From assembly GCA_031430595.1 (NCBI GenBank), contig JANPBU010000061.1, positions 57,066 to 121,065 of the forward strand: 64,000 bases of DNA, in the 5' to 3' direction. The DNA is from JANNBN01 sp031430595. Lineage in GTDB: Bacteria > Actinomycetota > Acidimicrobiia > Acidimicrobiales > JANYDT01. The notes under the pieces are model-generated. The model searched no databases and had not been told where the DNA came from. It worked only from the letters and a program-made list of their open reading frames with translations. Of this stretch, positions 28,143 through 36,785 are shown in pieces. Position numbers and translations under genes: made by a program. Each line of letters begins with the position of its first letter. Position 1 is the first letter of the stretch.

Positions 28143-28181
28143 TTTGTGTGACCGTTGTCATTTGCATTAGATCACAACAAA
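28143..28181. promoter_or_regulatory. Imperfect inverted repeat upstream of the permease gene
   Basis: In the 120-bp gap between the glutamine-synthetase-like gene and the permease, TTTGTGTGA at 28143-28151 faces ATCACAACAAA from 28171 across about 20 bases, giving an imperfect dyad. It lies 57-95 bp before the permease start. It could be a binding site for a dimeric regulator. The match is weak and found by eye. Confidence 0.2.
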
Positions 28182-28206
28182 ACAATTCATGTCGTGTCGA
28201 GCGGGA

Positions 28207-29586
28207 CTAGATCCGCTCGAAGTAGCGGTTGCGTTCCCAGCCGGTAACTGTTGCCCCCCAAGCACGCCACTCGTTTTTGGCGTAGTTCAGTACATGGTGG
28301 TGTACGTCTTCGCCAAAGCAGTTTCGGGCGAGCGAACTTTGCTCCCACAGGTCGATCGCCTCATTGAAGGTTGGCGGGATTCGTTCGATTTCGGTGGCTG
28401 AGTACCCATCGCCAAGGTAGGGCGGGGGAGGCTCAATGGTGTTCTCGATGCCGTGCATACCGGCTGCGAGAGTCGCGGCGAATGCGTGGTAGCTATTGGC
28501 ATCGGCACCCGGGATGCGATTCTCTACGCGCATACCGTTTCCGTGGCCGACCACGCGAAAACCAAGCGTTCGATTGTCGGTGGCCCAGCCAATGCCGGTC
28601 GGTGCCCAGCTTCCGGGTTGAAAGCGACGGTAAGAGTTGATTGTCGGGGCCGTGAGTAGTGCAAACTCTCGTGCCGCTGCGATCTGACCGCCGATGTACC
28701 AGCGGAAGAGATCGCTCATACCGTGAGTGTCGTGGTCGTACATCAGCGAGTGACCATCGGTACTAGCTGATGACCAGAGTGACGAATGGATATGGCAACT
28801 TGATCCGGCATCGTCAAAATGGGGTTTGGCCATGAAGGTTGCCGAGCGACCGTGTTGCCAAGCGATTTCTTTTGTGGAGTTTTTGAACAGAAGGTTAGTG
28901 TCGGCCATTTCAACCGCTAATTGGTAAGTGAGGTTCAGTTCGTGCTGGCCCTTTCCCGCTTCACCCTTCGAGAATTCGACCGGCATTCCTGCGTCTCGGA
29001 GGCCCCGACGAATCGCCCCAAGAACGTCTTCTTCTTTCGAGGTTTGCAGAATATGATAGTCCTCAACATAAGGCGAGTTCGGGGTCAGGCCCTCGTAGCG
29101 TTGCGCGTTGGCCTCATCGAAGGTTTCTTTGAAGAGAAAGAATTCAATTTCTGATGCCATCTTCGGGGTGTAACCCTTTGCCAGGCACTGCTCAACCTGG
29201 CGTTGCAATATTCGCCGGGGTGACTCTTCGATGGGTGCACCAGAATCGACATTGACCAAGTCGAGAAGCACCACGGCGGTCTTGTTATGCCACGGTAGGT
29301 AACGCACGGTTGCTCGATCGACTACCCCCCGCATATCGCCATACCCTTTTTCGTAGCTCGCAAAACGGAAGCCGGGAACCGGGTTGTTATCGATATCGCA
29401 CGCAATCAGATAGTCGCAGTTCTCGGTACCTTCCTCGGCAACAACATCGAGATAGAACTGTCCGTCTGTTCGCTTACCAATGAGTCGTCCGAAGTGATCG
29501 CTGAAACCTGCGATGACGGTGTCAATCACCCCGTCGCGAATATCGGCTTCAAGTTGCTCATGCGAAACGTGGGTGTTGGCGGCCAT
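28207..29586 (-). CDS. Glutamine synthetase-like gamma-glutamyl-amine ligase (GlnA3/GlnA4/PuuA type)
   Basis: 459 residues, ATG with AGGAG upstream. The GS catalytic fold is complete: SEIEFFLF and GKGQHELNL (metal ligands), SCHIHSSLW (substrate/metal His), INSYRRFQPGSWAPTGIGWATDNR (ATP loop) and VENRIPGADANSYHA. The N-terminal domain lacks the usual GlnA start and there is no adenylylation Tyr loop of housekeeping GlnA. This architecture is that of PuuA and the actinobacterial GlnA3/GlnA4 ligases, which join glutamate to polyamines or ethanolamine. The adjacent SDR, aldehyde dehydrogenase and permease support an amine-catabolic role rather than ammonium assimilation. Confidence 0.9.
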   Translation of the reverse strand: MAANTHVSHEQLEADIRDGVIDTVIAGFSDHFGRLIGKRTDGQFYLDVVAEEGTENCDYLIACDIDNNPVPGFRFASYEKGYGDMRGVVDRATVRYLPWHNKTAVVLLDLVNVDSGAPIEESPRRILQRQVEQCLAKGYTPKMASEIEFFLFKETFDEANAQRYEGLTPNSPYVEDYHILQTSKEEDVLGAIRRGLRDAGMPVEFSKGEAGKGQHELNLTYQLAVEMADTNLLFKNSTKEIAWQHGRSATFMAKPHFDDAGSSCHIHSSLWSSASTDGHSLMYDHDTHGMSDLFRWYIGGQIAAAREFALLTAPTINSYRRFQPGSWAPTGIGWATDNRTLGFRVVGHGNGMRVENRIPGADANSYHAFAATLAAGMHGIENTIEPPPPYLGDGYSATEIERIPPTFNEAIDLWEQSSLARNCFGEDVHHHVLNYAKNEWRAWGATVTGWERNRYFERI

Positions 29587-29604
29587 CTTGTTCTCCTACT
29601 CGGG

Positions 29605-30378
29605 CTATTCGGGTGTGGTGTAGGCGGCAGTAATTCCACCATCAATGAGTAACGACTGACCCGTCATAAACGACGAGTCATCTGAGGCGAGAAACAAAGC
29701 ACCTTTGGCAATCTCGATGGCCTCACCAAAACGGCCCATTGGTATGTGTACCAGTCGACGTTGCCGTTTTGCGTCGTCGGAAAGAAACTTTGCCAAAAGT
29801 GGTGTGAGCACCGGGCCGGGGCACAGAGCGTTCGCTCTGATTCCTTGACGGGCGTGGATGACAGCGATTTCGCGGGTCATGGCAAGCACCGCTCCTTTAG
29901 ACGCTGTGTAGGCAACTTGAGGCGTCGCAGCACCGACGTGCGCCACGAATGACGCAACGTTGATAATGCTTCCTCCGCCCGAGGCCAACATGGCCGGAAT
30001 GCCGTGGCGACAACATCGAGCAACACCGGTAACGTTGACGTCAAGGGTGATATCCCACGTTTCGTCGCTGGTATTTGTGACCCCATCATCATCGCCAGGT
30101 GAAATGCCGGCATTGTTGTAGAGCACGTGTAGCCCCCCGTAGGTATCGACGCAATGTTTGATAGCGGCTGCGACACTCGCATCGTCTCGGACATTGCACG
30201 CGACATACGACGCGATGCCGCCAGCCGCTGTAATTGCATCAACTGCCTCGGATCCGTCGGTGAGGTCGGCGATTACGACTTTTGCGCCCTCAGACGCAAA
30301 CAGTTCGGCAGCAACGCGGCCAAGCCCCCCTGATGCCCCCGTAATCAGCGCAACCTTGTTTTCTAAACGGCCGGTCAT
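29605..30378 (-). CDS. Short-chain dehydrogenase/reductase
   Basis: 257 residues from ATG. Classical SDR: nucleotide-binding TGASGGLGRVAAELFASEGA near the start, NNAGIS, the catalytic Ser region SIINVASFVAHVG and Y-x-x-x-K as YTASKGAV, and the GIRANALCPGPVLTPL tail. NAD(P)-dependent oxidation or reduction of an alcohol/carbonyl. It sits between the aldehyde dehydrogenase and glutamine-synthetase-like genes on the same strand (18- and 29-bp gaps), so it probably acts in the same amine route. Confidence 0.92.
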   Translation of the reverse strand: MTGRLENKVALITGASGGLGRVAAELFASEGAKVVIADLTDGSEAVDAITAAGGIASYVACNVRDDASVAAAIKHCVDTYGGLHVLYNNAGISPGDDDGVTNTSDETWDITLDVNVTGVARCCRHGIPAMLASGGGSIINVASFVAHVGAATPQVAYTASKGAVLAMTREIAVIHARQGIRANALCPGPVLTPLLAKFLSDDAKRQRRLVHIPMGRFGEAIEIAKGALFLASDDSSFMTGQSLLIDGGITAAYTTPE

Positions 30379-30407
30379 AAATCCTCTGTTCCTAGGTGTG
30401 CGTACAT

Positions 30408-31799
30408 TTAGTTGTGTGCGATAAAAACTGTTTTGGTTTCTGACCAGTGACCCATTGCCTGGTCGCTCAAATCTCGACCCACACCGCTCTGTTTGAATCC
30501 GCCGAAGGGTGCGACGTAGCGAACCGATGAGTTCGAATTGACGCTTAGGGTTCCGCTCTGCACCGCCCGAGCCATTCGTAGGGCCTTGGAGCCATCGCGA
30601 GTCCAGATAGACCCTGACAAGCCGTACACCGTGTCATTGGCTAGCTCGGCAGCATCGGCTTCATCGGAGAATGGCATGACAACGACGACCGGCCCGAACA
30701 CTTCTTCTTGAGCGATTCGACTGCGACGTTCAACACCCGTAACGACGGTAGGGGGATACCAGAACCCCGGACCATCGGGTATCGAGCCTGCGAACGCCAC
30801 ATCGCCTTCACCTTCGAACGACGCAACTTTTGCACGATGGGCCGCTGAGATGAGAGGGCCCATGACGACGCCTTGCTCTTTCGGGGTTCCCACCTTGACG
30901 CTTTTGGAAACTTCGACAACCATCTCAACAAAGCGATCATGTACCGATTTTTCAACAAGGATTCGGCTTCGGGCACAACAGTCTTGACCCGAGTTGTCGA
31001 AGATGGCTCCGGGAATTCCTGCTGCGGCTGCTTCGAGATCGGCGTCAGCAAACACGATGTTGGCGCTCTTGCCTCCCAGCTCGAGCGTGACGCGCTTCAG
31101 CGTGTCGGCTGCTGTGCGCATGATGTGTTTGCCGACGGCCGTCGACCCGGTAAACCCAATCTTTCCAATACCCGGATGCTCAAGCATTCGCTGGCCAGCT
31201 TCGCCGCCTGTACCAAGAATCACATTGAGCACACCTTCGGGAAGGCCTGCTTCGAGGGCCAATTCTCCCATCCGTATGGCGGTCAGCGGGGTCAGTTCGC
31301 TCGGTTTCAACAGCATTGTGTTGCCGCACGCCAGCGCCGGACCGATCTTCCACGCAGCGATGAGCATCGGAAAGTTCCACGGGGTGATGGCTCCGACAAC
31401 GCCGATTGGTTCGTTAATGGTGATGTTCAAACCGTTGTTCCACGGAAGGGTAGTTCCGTGGTGGCGTTCGACTGCTGAGGCGAAAAAGAGCAAGGCTTCG
31501 GCGGAAGCGCCAGCTTCCCAACGGGCTCCGTCGATAGGCTTTCCGCAGTTGAGCGATTCAAGCTGAGCAAGTTCTTCGGTTTGTTCGCCGACAAGGTTCG
31601 CAAATCGACGAAGTAGGCGGGCGCGGTCTTGTGTACTGATGTTCATCCAACCTGGCAAGGCCCGTTGGGCCTTTGTAACGGCGCGGTCAACATCGTGGGC
31701 GCTCGCCAGAGACACTGATTGGATTTCTGAAGCAGTACACGGGTCGAGTACCGACCATGTTGTACCTGAGGGGTCTGGTATTTCGTTCACCCGTCGCAC
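30408..31799 (-). CDS. Aldehyde dehydrogenase (aminobutyraldehyde/betaine-aldehyde-like)
   Basis: 463 residues, GTG start (a second GTG lies three codons on). NAD(P)-dependent oxidation of an aldehyde to its acid. Motifs: ITPWNFPMLIAAWKIGPALA, GFTGSTAVGKHIM (cofactor), ELGGKSANIVFADADLEAA with the general-base Glu, NSGQDCCARSRILVE with the catalytic Cys, and EEVFGPVVVVMPF. The GQDCC form is common in actinobacterial enzymes of the gamma-aminobutyraldehyde/PuuC and betaine-aldehyde groups. First gene of the amine run on this strand. Confidence 0.92.
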   Translation of the reverse strand: MRRVNEIPDPSGTTWSVLDPCTASEIQSVSLASAHDVDRAVTKAQRALPGWMNISTQDRARLLRRFANLVGEQTEELAQLESLNCGKPIDGARWEAGASAEALLFFASAVERHHGTTLPWNNGLNITINEPIGVVGAITPWNFPMLIAAWKIGPALACGNTMLLKPSELTPLTAIRMGELALEAGLPEGVLNVILGTGGEAGQRMLEHPGIGKIGFTGSTAVGKHIMRTAADTLKRVTLELGGKSANIVFADADLEAAAAGIPGAIFDNSGQDCCARSRILVEKSVHDRFVEMVVEVSKSVKVGTPKEQGVVMGPLISAAHRAKVASFEGEGDVAFAGSIPDGPGFWYPPTVVTGVERRSRIAQEEVFGPVVVVMPFSDEADAAELANDTVYGLSGSIWTRDGSKALRMARAVQSGTLSVNSNSSVRYVAPFGGFKQSGVGRDLSDQAMGHWSETKTVFIAHN

Positions 31800-31860
31800 G
31801 GTATCAGTGTCAGTACCGGCGAGGCACGCTGTCAGTCAACTTGCGTTGACCGACCAAGGC

Positions 31861-32766
31861 CTAGGGGTTCGCGATGATGAATTGGTCGATCACGTCAACA
31901 AGTTGTGGTGAAGCGTCTTCTTGAACAAAGTGGCCGCCCCCGCTGATAATCACGTGAGCCTGACCCTTTGCCCCGGGCACACGGTCTTGAAACACACGTT
32001 CCCCGCCAGCCGACACCTGATCTTTGTCGCTGAAAGCCGTAAGAAACGGTTTGGTAAACGTTTCGAGGATCGCCCAAGCGGCAGTGTTTTCATCAACCGA
32101 CGCGTGCGCCGGGGTGATTGGAACCAACATCGGAAACGCTTTCGCTCCGGCCTTAAACGTCGGGTCGGGAAACGGCGCTTCGTAGGCCTCAATCTCTGCC
32201 GGTAACAGTTCACGGATTGACGCCCCGTCGATAATTGCTCCGATCGGCAAATCAGCCACAGTTTGAGAAAAATTGAGCCAATCTTGGAACGCTTCACTCC
32301 AGCCGGTTCCGATCGGAAGCCCCGTATTTGACACCACCACCCTTGCGAACCGTTCAGGAAAACGAGCGACCAGGCGAAGCCCGATAAGGCCACCCCAATC
32401 CTGGCCGAAGAGCGTGATGTTCGTAAAGTCGTTTGTCATTAGCCAATGGCTCATCCAGTCGACGTGTCGTTCGTAGGTGTAGTCGTCAGTATTCGCGGGT
32501 TTATCGGAGCGGCCGAAACCCACGAGGTCGGGGGCGACAACCCGGTAACCGCGAGCACTAAGCCCACGTATCATATGGCGATAGAGGTACGACCAAGATG
32601 GTTCCCCATGCATGCATATAATCAGTGACCCATCCTGGGGTCCCTCATCAACGTGATGCGCCCTTAGTACGGTTTCGTTACCTGCAGCTATCTCGGTATA
32701 GCGAGGGGAAAAATCGAAATCAAGCAGGTTTTCAAAGCGTTCGTCGGGAGTTCGAAGAATTTCCAC
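31861..32766 (-). CDS. Haloalkane dehalogenase-like alpha/beta hydrolase
   Basis: 301 residues, GTG start. Alpha/beta-hydrolase fold with the haloalkane-dehalogenase pattern: oxyanion/halide motif HGEPSWSYLYRHM, nucleophile Asp in LFGQDWGGLIGL, and the catalytic His in GGGHFVQED. The Trp after the nucleophile Asp and the HGEPSW motif are the halide-binding residues of this family. Hydrolyses carbon-halogen bonds in characterised members; related proteins also include epoxide hydrolases. The real substrate is unknown. It is 17 bp downstream of the dienelactone-hydrolase-like gene on the same strand. Confidence 0.85.
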   Translation of the reverse strand: MEILRTPDERFENLLDFDFSPRYTEIAAGNETVLRAHHVDEGPQDGSLIICMHGEPSWSYLYRHMIRGLSARGYRVVAPDLVGFGRSDKPANTDDYTYERHVDWMSHWLMTNDFTNITLFGQDWGGLIGLRLVARFPERFARVVVSNTGLPIGTGWSEAFQDWLNFSQTVADLPIGAIIDGASIRELLPAEIEAYEAPFPDPTFKAGAKAFPMLVPITPAHASVDENTAAWAILETFTKPFLTAFSDKDQVSAGGERVFQDRVPGAKGQAHVIISGGGHFVQEDASPQLVDVIDQFIIANP

Positions 32767-32783
32767 AACAGACCGTGGCTCGC

Positions 32784-33473
32784 TCAGCCGAGATGCTGTG
32801 CGAAGAACGCCAGTGTGCGTTCCTGGGCCAGGTCGCTTGAGGGCGCATCAAAATCGGCACGGTGATCGCAATGGAAACCGTGGTGGGCGTCGTAGCGGTA
32901 GACCGGGCAGTCGGTCCACGCACTGGCAATCTTGTCGATGTCTTCCACCGGAATGTACGGGTCTTGCAAACCGAAATGCAGCACGGTTGGAATCTTCGGG
33001 ACCGCACCAGATTCAACGATTCCAACGACCCCACCGCCGTAATAAGCGACCGCAACATCGAATGCGTCACTCATATGGCAAGCGGCTGTCGCAGTGACAG
33101 TTCCGCCAAGGCAATACCCAACTATTCCGACTTTGGTGCACCCTTGACTGCGGAGTTCTGCCGCGGCGGCCAGTACATCCGCCATGATTCCGGCCGGTTG
33201 CAGCGCCATAGCTATAGTTCGGCCAGCTTCGATTGTCTCGGCGGTGTAACCGAGGGAAACGTCACGCTCGATACGATCAAATATTGCTGGGGCGATGGCC
33301 ACGTATCCGGCAGCCGCAAACCGATCGACGTCTTGTCGAATATGAGCATTCACCCCAAATATTTCTTGGATGACAACAATCCCCGACTTGGCGCCCGTGG
33401 CGTTTCCTTCCGGTTTGGACAGGTAGGCATTGAGTTGATGTCCATCGGATGCGGTCAAAGTCAAATCAGGCAT
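32784..33473 (-). CDS. Dienelactone hydrolase family protein
   Basis: 229 residues, ATG start. Alpha/beta hydrolase of the carboxymethylenebutenolidase group: QEIFGVNAHIRQDVDRFAAAG, the nucleophile Cys in VGIVGYCLGGTV, Asp in FGLQDPYIPVED, His in DAHHGFHCDHR. In characterised members the enzyme opens dienelactones from chlorocatechol breakdown. The neighbouring dehalogenase-like hydrolase makes a shared xenobiotic role tempting but unproven. Confidence 0.9.
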   Translation of the reverse strand: MPDLTLTASDGHQLNAYLSKPEGNATGAKSGIVVIQEIFGVNAHIRQDVDRFAAAGYVAIAPAIFDRIERDVSLGYTAETIEAGRTIAMALQPAGIMADVLAAAAELRSQGCTKVGIVGYCLGGTVTATAACHMSDAFDVAVAYYGGGVVGIVESGAVPKIPTVLHFGLQDPYIPVEDIDKIASAWTDCPVYRYDAHHGFHCDHRADFDAPSSDLAQERTLAFFAQHLG

Positions 33474-33532
33474 AGTTCGAGGGTAGTCGCACTAGAAGCT
33501 GCCAAATGTCGACCTGCATCGACACTAGGTCG

Positions 33533-33563
33533 TGCCGCTCGATGCCGCTCGATGCCGCTCGAT
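33533..33563. repeat. 10-bp tandem repeat, three copies
   Basis: TGCCGCTCGA is repeated about three times head to tail in the divergent gap between the dienelactone hydrolase gene and the MFS gene. It could be a slippage-prone microsatellite affecting spacing upstream of the MFS start, or simple chance expansion. No regulatory role is shown. Confidence 0.8.
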
Positions 33564-33591
33564 GTAGCGTTTCGTGGCCCTATGAGCCAGA

Positions 33592-34905
33592 ATGGCGCAG
33601 ATGGAATCGTCAACCAGTGATGAAACCAGACTTGAAACCGTTGGCGGCGCGAATGGCAAGGCAAGTCAAGGGGACACGCACGGGGCAATGTTCGAAACCC
33701 TTCGCTACCCGGGGGCCAAAACGTACTTTGCGGGGCTGCTGCTGTCGATGGCCGGAACCTGGACGCAGTCGATAGCGCTTGCGTGGCTGGTTGTAAAAAC
33801 ACTCGATGGCTCGGGACGCGAATTGGGATGGCTAGCGATCGCCCAGTTCGCCCCGATGCTGGTTTTCGGGCCATGGGCCGGTGCACTTTCAGACCGGATT
33901 GACAAACGCAAGCTGATGGTCTGCACACAGACCATCTTGGGTTTGTGCGCCCTGGTTCTTGCTGTGTTGACGTTGACCGACCGAATCACGCTCGGACTTG
34001 TTTTAGTAGTAAGCGCGCTTGCTGGCTTAGCCAATGCCTTCGATACGCCGGTGCGTCGGGCGCTTGTTGGCGATTTGGTGCCGAAGGAGGTGGTACCGAA
34101 CGCAATGTCGCTCAACACGAGCGTCATCACGTCCTCTCGATTCTTCGGAATGATGATCGGCGGGTTTTTGACGAGTTGGTTCGGGCCGGGCGTGTGCTTT
34201 TTGATCAACGCTGTTTCGTACATCGCAATGATCTCAGCCGTCTACTCATTGCGAACCAGGTCTCATGCAACGGTCGCGCACATCGATGGCGGTGTGCGAC
34301 ACGCTGTTTCCCATATTCTGCACACCCCGGTGTTGCTAGTCGCCATGGCGACAACGGCCGTCATTGCGACCCTCTCGTTCAACTACCAGTTGACGTATCC
34401 GTTACTCATCGACGAGGTATACAAAGCTGAGGCCGATAGTTTCGGAACCGTGATGGCGGTTGCGAGTATCGGAAGCTTTTTCGGGGCACTCGTTTCGGCT
34501 CGGCGAAGGACACCATCGCTGCTGCTTTTGCTCTTCGGCGCGCTCACCATGGGGGTTGGCGGTATTGCAGTTGGCATGGCACCATCGTTGTTGTGGTGCG
34601 GATTCCTATCCATTCCGTTGGCCGCGGGAGGGGGTCTGTTGATGGCTCAACTCAGTGGTCTGTTGACGTCACTGTCGCCATCAGAAATGCGTGGCCGGGT
34701 GTTGGCTATTCAGTCGGTGGTGTTCATTGGCTCCACGCCTATTGGAAGTCCGATTATTGGTTGGGTGTGTGACGTATTCGGCCCTCGATGGGGAATGGGC
34801 GTCGGAGGTATCGCCGCCTTGTTCGCAGGACTAGTCGCCTTGGCGCATGTTTCGACGTCCCGATTTGGGGTTCTACGCGGACCGGCGTCGAACGCGTCGA
34901 GCTAA
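33592..34905 (+). CDS. MFS transporter, EntS/DHA3-like exporter
   Basis: 437 residues from the ATG at 33592 (another ATG at 33601 and one at ~33688, MFETLRYPG, are alternatives; the first ~30 residues are polar and may not be translated). Twelve predicted membrane helices. The intracellular loop GALSDRIDKRKLM is the MFS signature and FDTPVRRALVGDLVPKE is typical of the EntS/DHA3 group of efflux pumps. Probable proton-driven exporter of a small molecule. It is divergent from the hydrolases and overlaps the 3' end of the convergent secreted-protein gene by 33 bp. Confidence 0.88.
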   Translation: MAQMESSTSDETRLETVGGANGKASQGDTHGAMFETLRYPGAKTYFAGLLLSMAGTWTQSIALAWLVVKTLDGSGRELGWLAIAQFAPMLVFGPWAGALSDRIDKRKLMVCTQTILGLCALVLAVLTLTDRITLGLVLVVSALAGLANAFDTPVRRALVGDLVPKEVVPNAMSLNTSVITSSRFFGMMIGGFLTSWFGPGVCFLINAVSYIAMISAVYSLRTRSHATVAHIDGGVRHAVSHILHTPVLLVAMATTAVIATLSFNYQLTYPLLIDEVYKAEADSFGTVMAVASIGSFFGALVSARRRTPSLLLLLFGALTMGVGGIAVGMAPSLLWCGFLSIPLAAGGGLLMAQLSGLLTSLSPSEMRGRVLAIQSVVFIGSTPIGSPIIGWVCDVFGPRWGMGVGGIAALFAGLVALAHVSTSRFGVLRGPASNASS

Positions 34906-35997
34906 CTCGGAGAGTGCCAGTGCCAAACCAGCTCCTTGGATGCCAGCAACTGCAAGATTAAAATCGTTAGAAGTACTGTCGGCTGAGGTGAGCGCAAGTT
35001 CAGAACCAGCCTGTTGAGTAGGTGCAGCCGCCTTGACAAGGGCACCCGCCGCTGTCGGTGGAGTACCACCGGCAATAGCATCGACAGGTTCTGCTCGAGG
35101 TTTTCGAGTGACAGGAGGCCGGTTGGAGACGGCCTGAGCGGGGGTCTCTGCGGGCTCCGTGGGCGCGGTGGGCTCTGCGGTTTCGGGCGCTCTCGTGGTT
35201 TCGGGCGCCTGTGTTGTTTCGACGGGCTGGGTGACCGGAACCAATGATTGGACGGGCCGGGCATCGTTCATGACGGCGGCATCGATACCGGGACCGGCGT
35301 CCATAATGATCAGAGTGCGTACCTCGCCTGACGGCACATTCAAGATAAAGCCTTCACGAAGGAAGGGCGCGATGCCCGATGTTCCGATTCGAACCTCGTG
35401 GCTACCTGGAGATACCGCCACGAAACCTGTCGACTTGCGGCGCTCACTGGACAAAGCCACGCCGCGGTTCGACGATACCAACAGGGTTCCCTGTTGTTCT
35501 GAAAGGTTTACCACCCGGACATGGCCGGTGTTCGGCGCGGCCGGCGGCAACGCATCGCTCACCAAAACTGCAGCGGGATTCGTTCCGAGCGGGCGCGGGA
35601 AAAGCGTCGCACGAGACCCGGGTTCAAGCTGAACCTCAACCTCTGAGCTTGATTCGGGTTGGGCCCCTGGCGTTTTGTCAGCCGGAGCAAGGTAAATTTT
35701 GTGCCGACCTGATTTGACTTCGAGGTAGGACGTTGCTGATCCGGGCGACATATTCGAAGCCCACGGTGTCATATCAAGCGACACATCGATCGGCGCACGG
35801 TCAATACCCCATTGAGCGACGCGTAACTGAGCGGTTCGAAGTGTCGAGCTCGCCGTCTCGGGTGCGTTGAGTGCGACGGTGGACGTCACGCCAACTGCGG
35901 TATCGGGCGTCGCGCTGAGTTGCGACGGTGGGCCGAACATGGAGGCCGCGACGAACGCAAAGGTTGCCGAACTCAGGGGGAGTATGAACTTTCTCAC
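34873..35997 (-). CDS. Exported DUF4397-like protein with a Pro/Thr-rich stalk and C-terminal anchor
   Basis: 374 residues. Signal peptide at 1-30 (MRKFILPLSSATFAFVAASM). Two beta-rich segments (TLRTAQLRVAQWGIDRAPIDV and HVRVVNLSEQQGTLLVSSN) match the DUF4397 style, in which VRVxNxS begins each unit. A stalk of Pro/Thr/Glu repeats (PVETTQAPETTRAPETAEPT) follows near 255-310. The end has a hydrophobic helix (NLAVAGIQGAGLALALSEL) then RRVRRRS, which fits a stop-transfer anchor; no LPxTG motif. Likely displayed on the cell surface. Confidence 0.72.
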   Translation of the reverse strand: MRKFILPLSSATFAFVAASMFGPPSQLSATPDTAVGVTSTVALNAPETASSTLRTAQLRVAQWGIDRAPIDVSLDMTPWASNMSPGSATSYLEVKSGRHKIYLAPADKTPGAQPESSSEVEVQLEPGSRATLFPRPLGTNPAAVLVSDALPPAAPNTGHVRVVNLSEQQGTLLVSSNRGVALSSERRKSTGFVAVSPGSHEVRIGTSGIAPFLREGFILNVPSGEVRTLIIMDAGPGIDAAVMNDARPVQSLVPVTQPVETTQAPETTRAPETAEPTAPTEPAETPAQAVSNRPPVTRKPRAEPVDAIAGGTPPTAAGALVKAAAPTQQAGSELALTSADSTSNDFNLAVAGIQGAGLALALSELARRVRRRSA

Positions 35998-36091
35998 TCA
36001 TCAGGGCATCGGCGTGATCGGCAGTTTCGACCTCATCTGTTCTAATGAATGGCAACTGAAGTTATCTGAGTCGACGTACAGTCTGGTTCTG

Positions 36092-36733
36092 ATGCCAGCC
36101 GTTTCTGCTCTCCCATCAACAACTCGAACCGACGAACAGCAGGCCGCTCGCGACAAACGAGTTTTGACAATACCGAACGTCATTTCTCTCGTCAGGCTCG
36201 CACTCGTACCAGTGTTCGTGTGGGTGCTCTTTGGCCGTAATGATCGCGGCACGGCCTCGTTACTCTTTGGTGGGCTTGGGGCGACGGACTGGGTCGACGG
36301 ATGGATCGCCCGGCGCTTCGACCAAGGATCGACGTTTGGCAAGATCATCGATCCGGTCGCTGACCGCATCCTTCTTGGCGTAGGCGTTCTGGCAATTTTG
36401 ATTGACGGTTCGGTGCCTCGTTGGATCGGGGTTGTTGTTGTTGCGAGGGAAATACTTGTGTCGGTCGGAACATTGGCGCTCGCCGCCCTTGGCGCAAAAC
36501 GTATAGATGTCACCTGGATAGGAAAGTGCGGCACCTTCGGACTAATGGGTGCTTTCCCATTCTTTTTGGCCGGAAAGTCTGATTGGGCAACGCGTGACTG
36601 GTTTCGAATCGCGGGATGGGTTTGGATCATTCCGTCACTGGTGCTGTCGTGGTGGGCAGCAGCCGGGTATCTGCCGATAGGGCGAGCAGCGCTTCGAGAA
36701 GGCCGAGCCGCCCGGGCGCTCAAGGGCTCTTGA
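36092..36733 (+). CDS. pgsA: CDP-alcohol phosphatidyltransferase (PgsA-like)
   Basis: 213 residues from the ATG at 36092; the longer frame to 35867 runs under the divergent gene and is not credible. Membrane enzyme transferring phosphatidyl from CDP-diacylglycerol to an alcohol such as glycerol-3-phosphate. The family signature D-x2-DG-x2-AR-x8-G-x3-D-x3-D is complete: DWVDGWIARRFDQGSTFGK then IIDPVADR. Several helices follow. It starts the pgsA-gcvH-FHA-MerR-nuclease block, as in mycobacteria where pgsA2 precedes gcvH. Exact product (PG, PI or cardiolipin) is not decided by sequence. Confidence 0.88.
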   Translation: MPAVSALPSTTRTDEQQAARDKRVLTIPNVISLVRLALVPVFVWVLFGRNDRGTASLLFGGLGATDWVDGWIARRFDQGSTFGKIIDPVADRILLGVGVLAILIDGSVPRWIGVVVVAREILVSVGTLALAALGAKRIDVTWIGKCGTFGLMGAFPFFLAGKSDWATRDWFRIAGWVWIIPSLVLSWWAAAGYLPIGRAALREGRAARALKGS

Positions 36734-36785
36734 TTGCTCTCGGGCATCCTGGCTCTAGTCGTCAGTGCCCACTAGGTTAAGAGTC

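Noticed and set aside
33473..33620. Possible gene on the plus strand starting at 32862 and ending near 33620
   Set aside because: It is antisense to the dienelactone hydrolase, whose catalytic motifs are intact.
36001..36747. 248-codon minus-strand frame over pgsA
   Set aside because: Antisense to the CDP-alcohol phosphatidyltransferase signature; low-complexity Arg/Thr/Pro composition.
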